Below, one piece after another: positions 1-9,124 of a stretch of 64,000 nucleotides of DNA (its first letter is position 1; each line of letters opens with the position of its first letter). Position numbers and translations under genes: made by a program. Below the pieces are notes generated by a model. That model was not told the DNA's origin, ran no database searches, and saw nothing but the letters and a program-made list of their open reading frames with translations. The DNA is from Nitrospirota bacterium (GTDB lineage: Bacteria > Nitrospirota > Leptospirillia > Leptospirillales > Leptospirillaceae), in contig JAJYGC010000016.1 in assembly GCA_021785195.1 (NCBI GenBank), positions 1-64,000 on the forward strand. The letters run 5' to 3'.

Positions 1-554
1 TTCAATTGGAAGCGGTCACACCCGGAGAATACAAGACGGGAGGACGGGGGGTAACGATTCAGTACGCTGTACACGATACCCCGTTTGGAAAAGCGTTTAT
101 TGCCAATACGAGCCGGGGAATCTGTCAGTTTTCCTTTCTGGAGACGACGGATCTTCAGGAGCCCTTGAGCGATTTGCATAAAAGGTGGCCCCATGCGACG
201 GTGATCGAAAATCATCAGCAGACGCCTTCGATTGTCGAGGCCATTTTCGAGAGGGAAAAAGCCCTGGACCGACCCTTGTCCTTGTATGTCTCCGGAACAA
301 ATTTTCAGATCATTGTGTGGAAAGCGTTGTTGCAACTTTCTCCTGGAATGGTGGCAAGCTATTCCCAGGTGGCCACGGCCATTGGTCGTCCTGGGGCTGC
401 ACGCGCATTGGGGCAGGCAGTGGGTGCGAATCCGGTTGCCTTCCTCATCCCTTGCCATCGTGTCATTCAAGAGTGCGGTAAGCTCGGTGGGTATCGTTGG
501 GGAGAAATCCGCAAACAGGCAATCCTTGCCTGGGAAACGGCAGGGCTTGAATGA
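1..554 (+). CDS. ada: Ada-type methylated-DNA-protein cysteine methyltransferase, C-terminal part (cut by window edge)
   Basis: The visible part is the methyl-acceptor domain of O6-alkylguanine-DNA alkyltransferase, which removes alkyl groups from guanine O6 onto its own cysteine. The acceptor motif PCHRVI is present (Cys about residue 150 counted from the TTG at 6), preceded by RALGQAVGANP, the usual DNA-recognition segment, and followed by GGYRWG. The reading frame is open to the left edge, and the segment TPGEYKTGGRG followed by IQYAVHDTPFG is the linker seen in Ada after its AraC-type helix-turn-helix. I therefore think the gene begins outside the window and encodes a regulator-plus-repair protein, and that the TTG at 6 is an internal leucine. 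The upstream regulatory domains cannot be seen, so a stand-alone Ogt with an odd N-terminus is the alternative. Confidence 0.88.
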   Translation, partial: QLEAVTPGEYKTGGRGVTIQYAVHDTPFGKAFIANTSRGICQFSFLETTDLQEPLSDLHKRWPHATVIENHQQTPSIVEAIFEREKALDRPLSLYVSGTNFQIIVWKALLQLSPGMVASYSQVATAIGRPGAARALGQAVGANPVAFLIPCHRVIQECGKLGGYRWGEIRKQAILAWETAGLE

Positions 555-910
555 TGACATTGGCCCAAGTGATTTTCGGGAAATCCGTCATCTACCGTCC
601 CGCCCGGCCAAGTCCCCGTCGTTTTGAATCCTGTCAGATTCCTGCCAGTGTCTCTTGACACCTCATGTATGTCCGATCCGAATTCTGGATTTCTTTCCCG
701 CGAAAACATCCTTATACGGGGCTAAGTGGTTCTGCTCATGTTTGCGTGAAATTGGCCAGGTTTTAGTCAATTTCGCGAATCTCCCGCTGAAAACGAGCAA
801 CCAGAGCCCCACGCCTCTGACCTGATTCGAGACACTTCTGTCTCCGATCCCGTTCGGGAGTCGTTCAAGTCTATCTTCTCTCTTGGGAGAGGGAGAAACT
901 CCTTTCTCGA
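555..910. other. 356-nt spacer without a recognisable gene
   Basis: Lies between the convergent 3' ends of the ada-like gene and the cupin gene. Short open frames exist on both strands but none has a convincing ribosome site or a recognisable product. No clear terminator hairpin with a T-run was found. Confidence 0.5.
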
Positions 911-1324
911 TCACTCCCTGTTGCAAGGTTCTATACGGAACTCGGTCACCCGGTCCGGTTCCCCTGCATAGATCACCAGGGCAATCGTTTCCCGAGATAG
1001 AATCGCGCTATGGGGAAGGCCTTTGGGGTGAAGTAGATAATCTCCGGGGAACCGGATCTGTTTGCCGGTCCCATCGTCGTGCCCCCCGTCCAGAATATAG
1101 ACGTGTTCGTCGGATTCTGCGACGGCCTTTATCCGGATCCTCTTTCCGGCGGGAGGTGTGAACCTTGTAATTTCGGCAACGCCCCCTCCTTCGGTCCGAC
1201 GGTCGCTCAGGATCTTGAGAAAAATGACATCCTGGCCATCGACCAATAGTTTTTCGCCAAAAAGAACACTGGCCGGAATCCAGGGCATTCCATTGGTTTG
1301 TTGGAAAAGTGCAGACAATGCCAT
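911..1324 (-). CDS. cupin-domain protein
   Basis: A 137-residue single-domain protein with a cupin-like pattern: a first strand region ending in HVYILDGGHDDGT, then FPGDYLLHPKGLPHSAILS, then a strand with ALVIYAGEP. The His residues in HVYILDGG and PKGLPHSA fit a metal-binding beta-barrel of the ChrR/cupin_2 type, but the classic GXHXH motif is imperfect, so metal binding is uncertain. The start ATG is preceded by AGGAG at a good distance. It is divergent from the ArsR-type regulator at 1426, with about 100 nt between the starts, suggesting that the regulator controls it. The substrate is unknown. Confidence 0.7.
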   Translation of the reverse strand: MALSALFQQTNGMPWIPASVLFGEKLLVDGQDVIFLKILSDRRTEGGGVAEITRFTPPAGKRIRIKAVAESDEHVYILDGGHDDGTGKQIRFPGDYLLHPKGLPHSAILSRETIALVIYAGEPDRVTEFRIEPCNRE

Positions 1325-1339
1325 GAAGTTCTCCTTTGT

Positions 1340-1389
1340 ATGTTAACGACAGGATTGCCTTTAAAGACGATCTGAAGGTAACGTAACAT
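1340..1389. promoter_or_regulatory. possible inverted repeat in divergent promoter region
   Basis: The intergenic region between the cupin gene and the ArsR-type regulator holds ATGTTAACG (1340-1348) and, inverted, CGTAACAT (1382-1389). This could be two half-sites of an operator for the adjacent regulator. It is a short match and could be chance. Confidence 0.25.
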
Positions 1390-1425
1390 TCTTTGCGATA
1401 TAAACGATTCGGGAGTGGCCGAAAT

Positions 1426-2112
1426 ATGGATGAAATTCTGACATTGACCCAAATGGCCCATCTGGTCTCTTCCCCGTCGCGGGCCGCGATGCTTCTGGCA
1501 ATGTCTGATGGACGTGCGCTTCCGGCGAGTGAACTGGCCTTTCGGGCGGGGATATCCAGTCAGACGGCCAGCGAACATCTGGCGTTGATGAAAAAGATGG
1601 GTATATTGGGTTTGGAAATTTGCGGCCGCCACCGCTATTACCGCATTGTTTCCCACCGGATGATGGAGACCATCGAAGATTTGCTCGCAGTTTCGGCAGA
1701 GGTCCGGTTCGGGGAACGTCCGGATATCGCCCGAGTTGCTCCGCTCAGACAGGCCCGCATGTGCTACGACCACCTGGCAGGTCGACTGGGGGTGGCCCTG
1801 GCGGAACAATTCCAGAAAAAAGGGTGGTTTTTTCTAGAAGGAAAAGATTTCCAGATCACGGACATTGGTCGCCACCAGTTGGAAGACTTTGGTGTCGACT
1901 GGCCAGTCCTTGAACGTTCCCGTCGTCTTTTAGCCCGGCGGTGCATCGATTGGAGCGAGCGTAAACCTCATATCGGTGGAGCTTTTGGGGCGTTTTTGGC
2001 CACCCGTTTCATGGAGCTTGACTGGGTACGGCGCAGTCAGGGAAGCCGGGCTGTTTATGCGACAAATGAGGGAAGGAGAAATTTCTTGGAAGCATTTGGG
2101 ATCGCACTGTAA
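1426..2112 (+). CDS. ArsR-family winged-helix regulator with long C-terminal domain
   Basis: A 228-residue protein with an N-terminal ArsR-like winged helix. The DNA-reading helix is around ELAFRAGISSQTASEHLALMKKMG, followed by the wing GRHRYYRI. The remaining 130 residues form a second domain that is usual for a subgroup of larger ArsR-type regulators whose inducer is unknown. I see no CxC metal site, so it is probably not an arsenite sensor. The ATG at 1426 is preferred over a TTG 33 nt upstream, because the homologous part begins shortly after it and GGGAG precedes it. It is divergent from the cupin gene and followed after 149 nt by the aminotransferase gene. Confidence 0.8.
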   Translation: MDEILTLTQMAHLVSSPSRAAMLLAMSDGRALPASELAFRAGISSQTASEHLALMKKMGILGLEICGRHRYYRIVSHRMMETIEDLLAVSAEVRFGERPDIARVAPLRQARMCYDHLAGRLGVALAEQFQKKGWFFLEGKDFQITDIGRHQLEDFGVDWPVLERSRRLLARRCIDWSERKPHIGGAFGAFLATRFMELDWVRRSQGSRAVYATNEGRRNFLEAFGIAL

Positions 2113-2261
2113 ACGGATCGGGATCTTAGACGATGAAGGGATCCCGGAGAGACTCGGGGAAGGGTTTTTCGCAACCGATGCCATTGAAAACACTGTATTT
2201 TGACCAAGATTAAAATTTCTTTGATGCTTGAGACATCGAAGATCTTTTTGGAGGGACTTCA

Positions 2262-3434
2262 TTGAAATCGGGCATCTTCGATCAATCTTTGATGAAAATA
2301 ACGGATCGACCCCCTGTCATCTTTGTTCGGGGTGAAGGATCGTGGTTGATCGACCAGGATGGCAACCGTTTTCTGGACTTTATCCAGGGATGGGCGGTGA
2401 ACTGCCTTGGACATTGTCCTCCGGAAATTGTTGGGGCCATCACCGCTCAGGCCCAGACGCTCATCAATGCCAGTCCGGCCTTCTATACCGACAGAATGCT
2501 GGAATTGGCCGACAAGATCGTGGACTGCTCCTGTATCGACCGGGTGTTCTTTACAAATAGCGGAGCCGAAGCCAATGAAGGGGCGATCAAGCTGGCCCGA
2601 AAATGGGGTTCTCTTCATCGTGAAGGGGCATTCGAGATCATTACGACGGAAAACGCGTTCCACGGCCGGACCCTCGCGACGATGTCCGCGTCTGGAAAAC
2701 CTCAGTGGGAGCCATTGTTTGAACCAAAGGGCGCAGGATTCGTCAAGGTTCCCTTCAATGATCTTGATGCCATCGAGCGCGCAATCTCTTCCCGGACGGT
2801 AGCCATCATGCTGGAGCCAATCCAGGGGGAGGCCGGAGTCGTTCCGGCAAGCCGGAATTTTCTGTCGGGGGTGAGGGAACTTTCCCAACGAATGGGTATT
2901 CTTTTGATTCTTGACGAAATCCAGACTGGGATCGGGCGAACGGGAAAAGCCTTCGCCTACGAACATGCCGGAGTCGAGCCCGATATTCTCACACTGGGAA
3001 AAGGGCTCGGGGGAGGTGTTCCGTTGGCTGCCCTCGGAGCCAAGGAGTCCGTTTGCTGTTTTGCGCCAGGTGAACAGGGGGGAACTTTCAACGGAAACGC
3101 CCTGCTCACTGCCGTGGGGTCTGCCGTTCTCGATACAGTCATGCGTCCTTCCTTCCTCAATGAAGTGTCGAAAAAGGGTGCACTTCTCAAAAATTGTCTG
3201 TCGGATCTTTCCCGTCGTTTGGGAGAAGGGGAAGTGCGCGGTGAAGGACTTCTGATCGGCTGGGTATTGGCACGTGCCGATGCCGGGAGGGTCGTCCAGA
3301 ATGCTTTCAAGCGGGGGCTTCTGCTGAATGCTCCTCGGCCAAATATTCTTCGATTCATGCCGGCGCTCAATGTGAGTGTGGAGGAAATCGAACGGATGAT
3401 GTCGATTCTGGAAGGGGTGCTGGTGGAAATTTGA
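2262..3434 (+). CDS. argD: class III aminotransferase, acetylornithine aminotransferase-like
   Basis: A 390-residue PLP-dependent fold type I enzyme. Hallmarks are FFTNSGAEANEGAIKLARK (phosphate and cofactor site), FHGRTLATMSASG, LDEIQTGIGRTGKAFAYEH (the aspartate that pairs with the pyridine nitrogen) and DILTLGKGLGGGVPL, where Lys about 247 would form the Schiff base. Length and motifs match ArgD, which converts N-acetylglutamate semialdehyde to N-acetylornithine in arginine synthesis. Related omega-aminotransferases cannot be excluded. The start is a TTG with GGAGG 7 nt upstream. No other arginine genes are adjacent. Confidence 0.85.
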   Translation: MKSGIFDQSLMKITDRPPVIFVRGEGSWLIDQDGNRFLDFIQGWAVNCLGHCPPEIVGAITAQAQTLINASPAFYTDRMLELADKIVDCSCIDRVFFTNSGAEANEGAIKLARKWGSLHREGAFEIITTENAFHGRTLATMSASGKPQWEPLFEPKGAGFVKVPFNDLDAIERAISSRTVAIMLEPIQGEAGVVPASRNFLSGVRELSQRMGILLILDEIQTGIGRTGKAFAYEHAGVEPDILTLGKGLGGGVPLAALGAKESVCCFAPGEQGGTFNGNALLTAVGSAVLDTVMRPSFLNEVSKKGALLKNCLSDLSRRLGEGEVRGEGLLIGWVLARADAGRVVQNAFKRGLLLNAPRPNILRFMPALNVSVEEIERMMSILEGVLVEI

Positions 3435-3553
3435 TGGAATCTTTTCTGAATGATTGTAAGATGGCCTTTTCCTCTTGAATCCAATACTCATAGTGACAGA
3501 GATCGATAGGAATCTGTCAGCAAGGAAATCCTCTACCTGTTTGGAGTCCGGCA

Positions 3554-3913
3554 ATGATCGAGAAGGATTTTGCGGAAGAGTTTGGACGAGACTGGATCGA
3601 TGCGTGGAACAGCCATGATCTGGATCGTATCCTTTCCCACTATTCGGAAGAGTTTGAAATGTCTTCTCCTAAAATGATCCAGATTGCAGGGGAGCCGTCC
3701 GGAACGCTCAAGGGAAAGGATGCGGTCGGAAAATACTGGGCCAAGGCGCTGGATCTGATTCCCGACCTCAGATTCGAGCTTGTAACGGTATTGATGGGAG
3801 TCGATACCATCGTTCTCTACTACAAGGGGGCACGAGGCCAGTTGGCAGCGGAGGTCTTTCATTTCGCTCCCGATCGCAAGGTATCGAGGGCCTACGCGCA
3901 TTATGCCGTATAA
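3554..3913 (+). CDS. NTF2-like / SnoaL-like domain protein
   Basis: A 119-residue single-domain protein. The pattern DWIDAWNSHDLDRILSHYSEEFEMSSP and LKGKDAVGKYWAKALDLIPDLRFEL is typical of the NTF2-like cone fold, in which a small cavity binds a ligand or carries out isomerase-type chemistry. The conserved WN.HD segment is present. Ligand and reaction cannot be told from sequence. GGAG precedes the ATG. It lies between argD and the C39-like gene on the same strand with spacers of about 120 and 70 nt. Confidence 0.75.
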   Translation: MIEKDFAEEFGRDWIDAWNSHDLDRILSHYSEEFEMSSPKMIQIAGEPSGTLKGKDAVGKYWAKALDLIPDLRFELVTVLMGVDTIVLYYKGARGQLAAEVFHFAPDRKVSRAYAHYAV

Positions 3914-3985
3914 TCTCTTCCCGTTGCATTTGCTCTTCATTGCCGGGATCGGTTCGAGCTTTGAGTTTCAGTGCAAGGGGCAAAA

Positions 3986-4405
3986 ATGAGAAATCCGGTG
4001 ATTCAGCTCGATCGGACGGGGTGCGGTATCGCCAGTGTCGCTGCACTCAGCGGTCTCCCATATGAGGAGATGAAGTCGATGGCCAATTCTATGGGTATTT
4101 TTGCGGAAGACAGGTCGCTGTGGTCGGAGACATTGTATGTCCGGAAGCTGCTGGAACGCGTGGGAATGAAAGCGGATCCCGGGGAAGCTCCTTTCCAATC
4201 CTGGGAAGCCCTTCCCGATCTCGCCCTTTTGGCCATCAAATATCATCTGGAGAAAGGTCATCCCTTCTGGCATTGGGTAGTGTTTGTCCGGGAAAATGCA
4301 CAACCGTTCGTGCTTGATTCGAAAATGGGACTTCGAAGCCATCTCAGGACGGACTTCGGCCGCATGCGCCCTCAATGGTACATCCGGGTCATCGATGGGC
4401 GGTGA
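3986..4405 (+). CDS. possible C39-like cysteine peptidase
   Basis: A 139-residue protein opening with RTGCGIASVAALSG, which resembles the catalytic-cysteine segment of C39/papain-like folds (C followed by G and a small-residue helix). Later it has HPFWHWVVFV and FVLDSKMG, which would supply the histidine and aspartate of a triad. There is no ABC transporter part and no signal peptide, so it would be a cytoplasmic stand-alone domain. The ATG at 3986 is chosen because AAGGGG precedes it; a GTG 15 nt upstream is the alternative. The enzymatic role is inferred from motif order only. Confidence 0.6.
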   Translation: MRNPVIQLDRTGCGIASVAALSGLPYEEMKSMANSMGIFAEDRSLWSETLYVRKLLERVGMKADPGEAPFQSWEALPDLALLAIKYHLEKGHPFWHWVVFVRENAQPFVLDSKMGLRSHLRTDFGRMRPQWYIRVIDGR

Positions 4406-4537
4406 AGGGTATCAGTAAAATGGTCGGTCTTGCCCCATGTTCATAACTCCTTCCAAACTTTCCTCACCTCCGGACAACCCGTTTCCGGGACTGGAGTGTT
4501 GTCCTGGATTTTTCCTCGGTTAAACAAAGAAGAGGGA

Positions 4538-5593
4538 TCAGGCGTTTTCGGAAAGAGGAACCGCAGGAGAATCTGCTGGAAAAGGATCCCCTGCCTCGGA
4601 TTCTTTCCAGCAGATCTTGTTCTTGCCAAATTTCTTGGCAGCATACATCAGATGGTCGGCGCGATGGAGAAGGGAACTCAGCCTCTCTCCCGGACGGTAT
4701 TGGGTCAAACCGATGCTGACGGTCACACAGGTTCCGTCAGAGCGTTTCACCTCCTGTTCGATCCGTTGGCGGAGGGTTTCTGAGAGGGAATGTGCGTGAT
4801 TGAAGGATTGGCTTGGGAGCAAGAGCAGAAACTCCTCGCCTCCAAGCCGGATAAAGTAGTCCCCCTTTCGAATCGACCGGTGGATGGACTCTGCCACCCG
4901 AACGAGAACCCGGTCTCCGGACTGATGGCCATCCTGGTCGTTGATGCGTTTGAAGTCATCGATGTCGAGCAGGGCCACGGACAATTCCATGTCCGGAATC
5001 CTGTCGACCTGGGTCATCAATCTGGACAATTGCTGAAGCCCCGCCTTTCGGAGGAGTGCCCCGGTCAGTGTGTCGACGACGGCTTCCCTCTTCAGGCGAG
5101 ACTGGTAAGTGTGGATCACCCTGTAATGGTACCAGGCGAGCACCACAGCGACAGAATAGGCCAGCACGGAACTCAGGAAGATGGGCAGTGATACGGAAGG
5201 GATGTGGTTCAGCACAGGGAAAAGAACGTATCCGATGACGATCGCGACCAGAGCTGCGGCATTCCAGAGGAGTGCGCGCCGATACCCCAGAAGGAAAAAA
5301 TAGGTGAGGGGAAAGACCGGATACCAGATCAGCATCAGAACTTCGTTGAAGGACAGGAAGGCTCCCAGAATCTGTTGGAAGAGGATCAGGCTGGCGAAGC
5401 CGGTCAGGATCTTTTTGTAGTGTTCCGGGTTGCGCGAGATTCCAAGGATCAGGAAGGGTGCAACGACCGAGAAAAGAACGGAGGGAATCACCCGGAAAAA
5501 TTCATTGCGGAACAGTTCGATGATGGTCATGGAGACAGAGGCGAGAATGCCGATCCATCCTCCAATGCGGAGGAACCGGACTCTGTCTTTCAT
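4538..5593 (-). CDS. membrane-bound diguanylate cyclase (GGDEF)
   Basis: About 351 residues. The first 180 residues are strongly hydrophobic with about six membrane-spanning stretches and no recognised sensor family. They are followed by a GGDEF domain beginning at DTLTGALLRKAGLQQL. The active-site loop is GGEEF, and RKGD lies five residues before it, a complete RxxD inhibitory site, so both c-di-GMP synthesis and product feedback are likely. The Mg-binding segment LLDIDDFKRINDQDGHQSGD is intact. The ATG at 5593 has a purine-rich site; a GTG 78 nt upstream in frame has none. Confidence 0.88.
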   Translation of the reverse strand: MKDRVRFLRIGGWIGILASVSMTIIELFRNEFFRVIPSVLFSVVAPFLILGISRNPEHYKKILTGFASLILFQQILGAFLSFNEVLMLIWYPVFPLTYFFLLGYRRALLWNAAALVAIVIGYVLFPVLNHIPSVSLPIFLSSVLAYSVAVVLAWYHYRVIHTYQSRLKREAVVDTLTGALLRKAGLQQLSRLMTQVDRIPDMELSVALLDIDDFKRINDQDGHQSGDRVLVRVAESIHRSIRKGDYFIRLGGEEFLLLLPSQSFNHAHSLSETLRQRIEQEVKRSDGTCVTVSIGLTQYRPGERLSSLLHRADHLMYAAKKFGKNKICWKESEAGDPFPADSPAVPLSENA

Positions 5594-6460
5594 GAAGTCC
5601 CTGTCCTCTTCGGGGTCGTCATGGTGTAACGAATTGGGGTGATTGCCAGAAATCACGATCTCCCCCGGCACGGGGTCTCAAAAAAGGATATTGAAAGTGA
5701 AACACTGAAGAAGGCTGGGAGAGTTTCTGGAAAGTCCCCGATTCGGGATATCCCGTGTTCGGTTTGGGGGGCAATGCGAGAGTAGTTATGTTTGAAAGGT
5801 CCAATCATTTGATTGGGGTATCCATTCAAATTCTCCCCGGTGCATAGCAGTGTTTTTGTGTTTTTCCGGATTGTTCCCGGTTTCTTTGTTTTATTTCTGC
5901 GATGGTGTGGTGATGTCCGGTCATTGCCCAAGGCCTTGTTGATGGATGGCCAAAGGACACGATTCCGGTTCCGGAAAAGGCTGGCGACCGCATGCCAGAA
6001 ACGGGAACTTCTGAAACAACCAAGGGCCGACCCAGGGCGGCACCAAGGCAAGACATCCGATTGGAATCGGCTGGACCAACGGGAACTTGGGTTACCGGAG
6101 AAGAACGGCTGACTTGATCGGGTGCTGATTGCCCCAGTGTGGGTCATGTCAGAAGCCATTTCATTCCCAAAAAAACATTATGATCTGTCAGAAATGGCTG
6201 CATCTATGACTATTCTGAAAAATATAGTCAATCACCTTCATTTTTTCAACGGAATTGTTTCGGAAAAATCTGGAGGGTCTGATCCAGGCAGAGTCCTGAA
6301 CCGGGAACTACCCCCTGAAACCCATGGAGGATCGCTGCATCAAAGGGGGAACAGGAAAAGGGAGTGCCCGGGAATCGACAGCGGTGGTTCCAAGAGAATA
6401 TTCGCGTTTGGCCCCTTATGTTGGGGAGAGGGATCCGGTCCCCAGAATCCCCTCTTGCGG
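5594..6460. other. long spacer without a recognisable gene
   Basis: About 870 nt between the diguanylate cyclase start and the 3' end of the DMT permease gene. Open frames of 100-170 codons occur on both strands, but their products have skewed composition, no signal or domain pattern and no good ribosome site. I see no tRNA, repeat or transposase trace. It may hold the promoter of the cyclase gene and decayed sequence. Confidence 0.5.
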
Positions 6461-7471
6461 TCACTGGGTCGATTCATCCCGGCTCTGTTCATACGGGGAT
6501 CTCCGCAAAATCTCCTGCTCGCTTTCACGGGGGGGAAGATCGGATTCCTTAACCGGACCCGAAACGTTTTGATTTCCCAATGAAAGGGAGGCCACCCCAC
6601 ACAGGACGAGGATCGCGCCGGCGACTTCTTCGACCGACAGTCTTTCACCAAGAAAAATTGTTGCCATCAGAAGGGTCGCAACAGGACCGAGAAAGGACAG
6701 GACGGCCGCCCGACTGGCTCCGATCATGGAAATGCCGAGTGTCATGAAAAAAGTGGGGAGCGCCGTGGAGAAGATCCCCATCAGGAGAATCGCCGACAGG
6801 GCCCGGGAGTCCACGTTCCCGAAATGGAGCGTTCCCGTGAACAGGGACTGCAGCGAAATCGCAGCCGTTGATACGATCATGACCACCGAGGTGAGCCAGA
6901 GGGGATCCACCCGTTTGAGCAGTCCCTCGAGACCCACGAGGTAGACGGCATAGAAGAGGGCGCTTCCGAAAACGAGGAGGATGCCGGATCCCTCTGTCGG
7001 ATGGGTTACGTGGTTCCCTTTGGTGACGATCGCAATTCCTGCATATGCCAGCAAGGAGGCGAAAATTTCCCCTGTTCCCAGTTTTTTCCTTAAAAAAAGG
7101 GCGGAGAGGAAGACGACGAAGGTCGGGTAAAGGAAAAGGACGAGCCGCTCCATGCCCGCACTGATTTTCGCCAGCCCCTCGAAGTCCATGACCGCCGAAA
7201 CATCGAACCCCAGAAGACCCAGAAGAAGGATTTTCAGGAAATCCCGGCTGGCGAGGGGGGGTCTGGAAAACCGGGTTCCCCTTCCGAACCAGAACACGCC
7301 GAAGAGATAGAGCGGAAAGACCGAAAGCATCCGGAGGGTCAGGACGGTAGCGGGGTCCACCCCTTCTCCATAGGCCATTTTTGCAAGAATTCCCTTGGCG
7401 GCGAATCCGATGGCCGAGAGGATGACAAGCAGGGCCCCCCATCGGAAACGGGAAGAATCGGACGAAGACAA
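6461..7471 (-). CDS. DMT-superfamily (EamA) permease
   Basis: A 336-residue membrane protein with ten predicted helices in two EamA repeats: the first begins at GALLVILSAIGFAAKGILAK and the second at GSGILLVFGSALFYAVYLV. Such proteins export or import small metabolites; the substrate cannot be read from sequence. The C-terminal 35 residues are charged and probably cytoplasmic. The start is a TTG with AGGAG five nt upstream. It stands alone, about 180 nt beyond the end of the outer-membrane protein gene on the same strand. Confidence 0.85.
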   Translation of the reverse strand: MSSSDSSRFRWGALLVILSAIGFAAKGILAKMAYGEGVDPATVLTLRMLSVFPLYLFGVFWFGRGTRFSRPPLASRDFLKILLLGLLGFDVSAVMDFEGLAKISAGMERLVLFLYPTFVVFLSALFLRKKLGTGEIFASLLAYAGIAIVTKGNHVTHPTEGSGILLVFGSALFYAVYLVGLEGLLKRVDPLWLTSVVMIVSTAAISLQSLFTGTLHFGNVDSRALSAILLMGIFSTALPTFFMTLGISMIGASRAAVLSFLGPVATLLMATIFLGERLSVEEVAGAILVLCGVASLSLGNQNVSGPVKESDLPPRESEQEILRRSPYEQSRDESTQ

Positions 7472-7654
7472 GAACGCTCCTTCACAAAATCGGCGGGAGG
7501 TTAAAATGGTTCATGGTATGGGTTGTGGAGGGATTTGGCAACTGTTTTGGGGGCTTTGCGCCGGACAGGTCCATTCTGGGCGCGTTGAATCGGAGGAAGG
7601 CCCCCCTTTCCTCCTGGGGGTGGTTCGAAGGCCAAGGCGGAGGATCGGTCCGGA

Positions 7655-9124
7655 TCAGAACCAGATGTTGACGCCGAACATCGTGGTGGTTACGGCACCG
7701 ATATAGGCAGCCGCCAGGGATTCATAGGACAGGTTGGCATAAAGCTCGATGTGCGGGTTGAACTGGAAGGAGAATCCCCCATCCCCCTGGAATCCCGCCA
7801 GCGGACCCGGTGTATCGAATGTGCCGACCACCCCCCCCAACTGCCCGTTCAAGACGAAATAACGCCCGAGTTGATCCAGGGTTGAAAGGCCCGCAAACCC
7901 GAAGCTTGAAGAAAGGAGGACGGGAACCTGCAGGGTCGGGTTGGGAACGAAGGGGGTGAAGGACTGGGTGTCGTAGCCCGCCACAAGATGAAGATCGGGG
8001 GTTTTCAGGAATCTCCAGTCGAGAGTGGCCATGGAGTTATGGTTGATCCCAAAGGGGGTCTGGGTTCCCTGGAGGGTGTCGTAGGTGTATTCGTATTCCC
8101 CGGAGAGGGAAAAATTCGAGAGAATGGTCCAGGTCGCGCTCAGCAGGCCACCGGACTGGAGCCCTCCGGCCAGAATCGCTTCTCCGTACCCGCTCCAGGG
8201 AAGCTGGTACCAGCCCTGCCCATCCACCCGGAGAGGCCCGACCGGAATGTCTGCATGACCGTAAAAACCCGCGTTGATCTGACCTCCCGCAAAGACATCC
8301 CCCACATCCCCCAGAAACTGGATTCCGGCGGGTCCTTGCCCATCCACGCCGGCATACAGGTAGGATTCGACGGAACTGTTTTGGCCCGACACCGCCCCCA
8401 CATAAAGGTTTGTTCCGGCCTGAAAGTGGACAGTGTCCTTGATCAATGGCGTTTCGATCGCCACCCCTGTCCCGATGGAGGCTCCTCCCGGGTACGAAAT
8501 ATCGATATTGCTGACCCGAAGGTGGTAGGCGCTGTTTTCCAGAATATAGGCCTCGGGCGACTGGAACGGAGGGGGAATCGCTTCCTCGAAATTGATGTTC
8601 TGGTCGAAGGTGATCAGGGGGGGCATGGAAAGTGCCAGTTCATTGAGGATCTTCTGATCTTCCCGGATTTTCATCCGTTCCGAAGAGGATTCGTTCTTGT
8701 TTCTGGAGAGGTTCGCCAGGATCTTTTTCGACCGGATCATGTCCCCCTGTTCCATCAAAAGCTCCGCCTTCAGGCGAAGCAGGGTCGGATCGGAAGGAAA
8801 CCGCTGGAGTCCCTTGTCGAGAATTGAAAGACCCCTGGAGGGTTTGTGGATTTTTCGGGCAATCCTCCCTCCCAGAATGTAGGCATCCCTGTTTTGGGGG
8901 TGGTTCCGGATGTATTGTGCGATCTGCAGTTCGGCCAGAGGATACCGGTGATTCCTGACAGTGGACTGAATCGTTTTCCAGTCGGAGTCTTCCCTTGGGA
9001 ATGCGGGAGGTTCATCGGCCCAGCAGGCGGGGGGAAAGAAGATCTGGGCCCCCTGATGGGAGCCCAGTATCGTGAAAAGGAGAAGGGCCGGGAAAGCCCC
9101 GGCATTCTTGAGTGAGGGAGGCAT
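7655..9124 (-). CDS. exported TPR / outer-membrane beta-barrel protein
   Basis: A 489-residue protein. It has an N-terminal signal region ending near ACWADEPP, then about 130 residues with TPR-like helical repeats (for example NRDAYILGGRIARKIHKPSR and LLRLKAELLMEQGDM), then about 290 residues of alternating hydrophobic/aromatic strands rich in Gly and Tyr. It ends in GVNIWF, a terminal Phe as in Bam-inserted porins. This TPR-plus-barrel order is that of polysaccharide export proteins such as PgaA and BcsC, though this protein is shorter and no synthase gene is adjacent. Its ATG overlaps the stop codon of the upstream charged-protein gene (TAATG), so the two are translationally coupled. Export of a polymer or of the partner is an inference. 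Confidence 0.75.
   Translation of the reverse strand: MPPSLKNAGAFPALLLFTILGSHQGAQIFFPPACWADEPPAFPREDSDWKTIQSTVRNHRYPLAELQIAQYIRNHPQNRDAYILGGRIARKIHKPSRGLSILDKGLQRFPSDPTLLRLKAELLMEQGDMIRSKKILANLSRNKNESSSERMKIREDQKILNELALSMPPLITFDQNINFEEAIPPPFQSPEAYILENSAYHLRVSNIDISYPGGASIGTGVAIETPLIKDTVHFQAGTNLYVGAVSGQNSSVESYLYAGVDGQGPAGIQFLGDVGDVFAGGQINAGFYGHADIPVGPLRVDGQGWYQLPWSGYGEAILAGGLQSGGLLSATWTILSNFSLSGEYEYTYDTLQGTQTPFGINHNSMATLDWRFLKTPDLHLVAGYDTQSFTPFVPNPTLQVPVLLSSSFGFAGLSTLDQLGRYFVLNGQLGGVVGTFDTPGPLAGFQGDGGFSFQFNPHIELYANLSYESLAAAYIGAVTTTMFGVNIWF

Noticed and set aside
2259-3554. Long minus-strand open frame opposite argD
   Set aside because: It mirrors a real aminotransferase gene and has no domain or ribosome site; it reflects codon bias.
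6122-6583. Plus-strand frame of about 150 codons in the spacer before the DMT permease
   Set aside because: It runs into the permease gene end, has no ribosome site and no recognisable domain.
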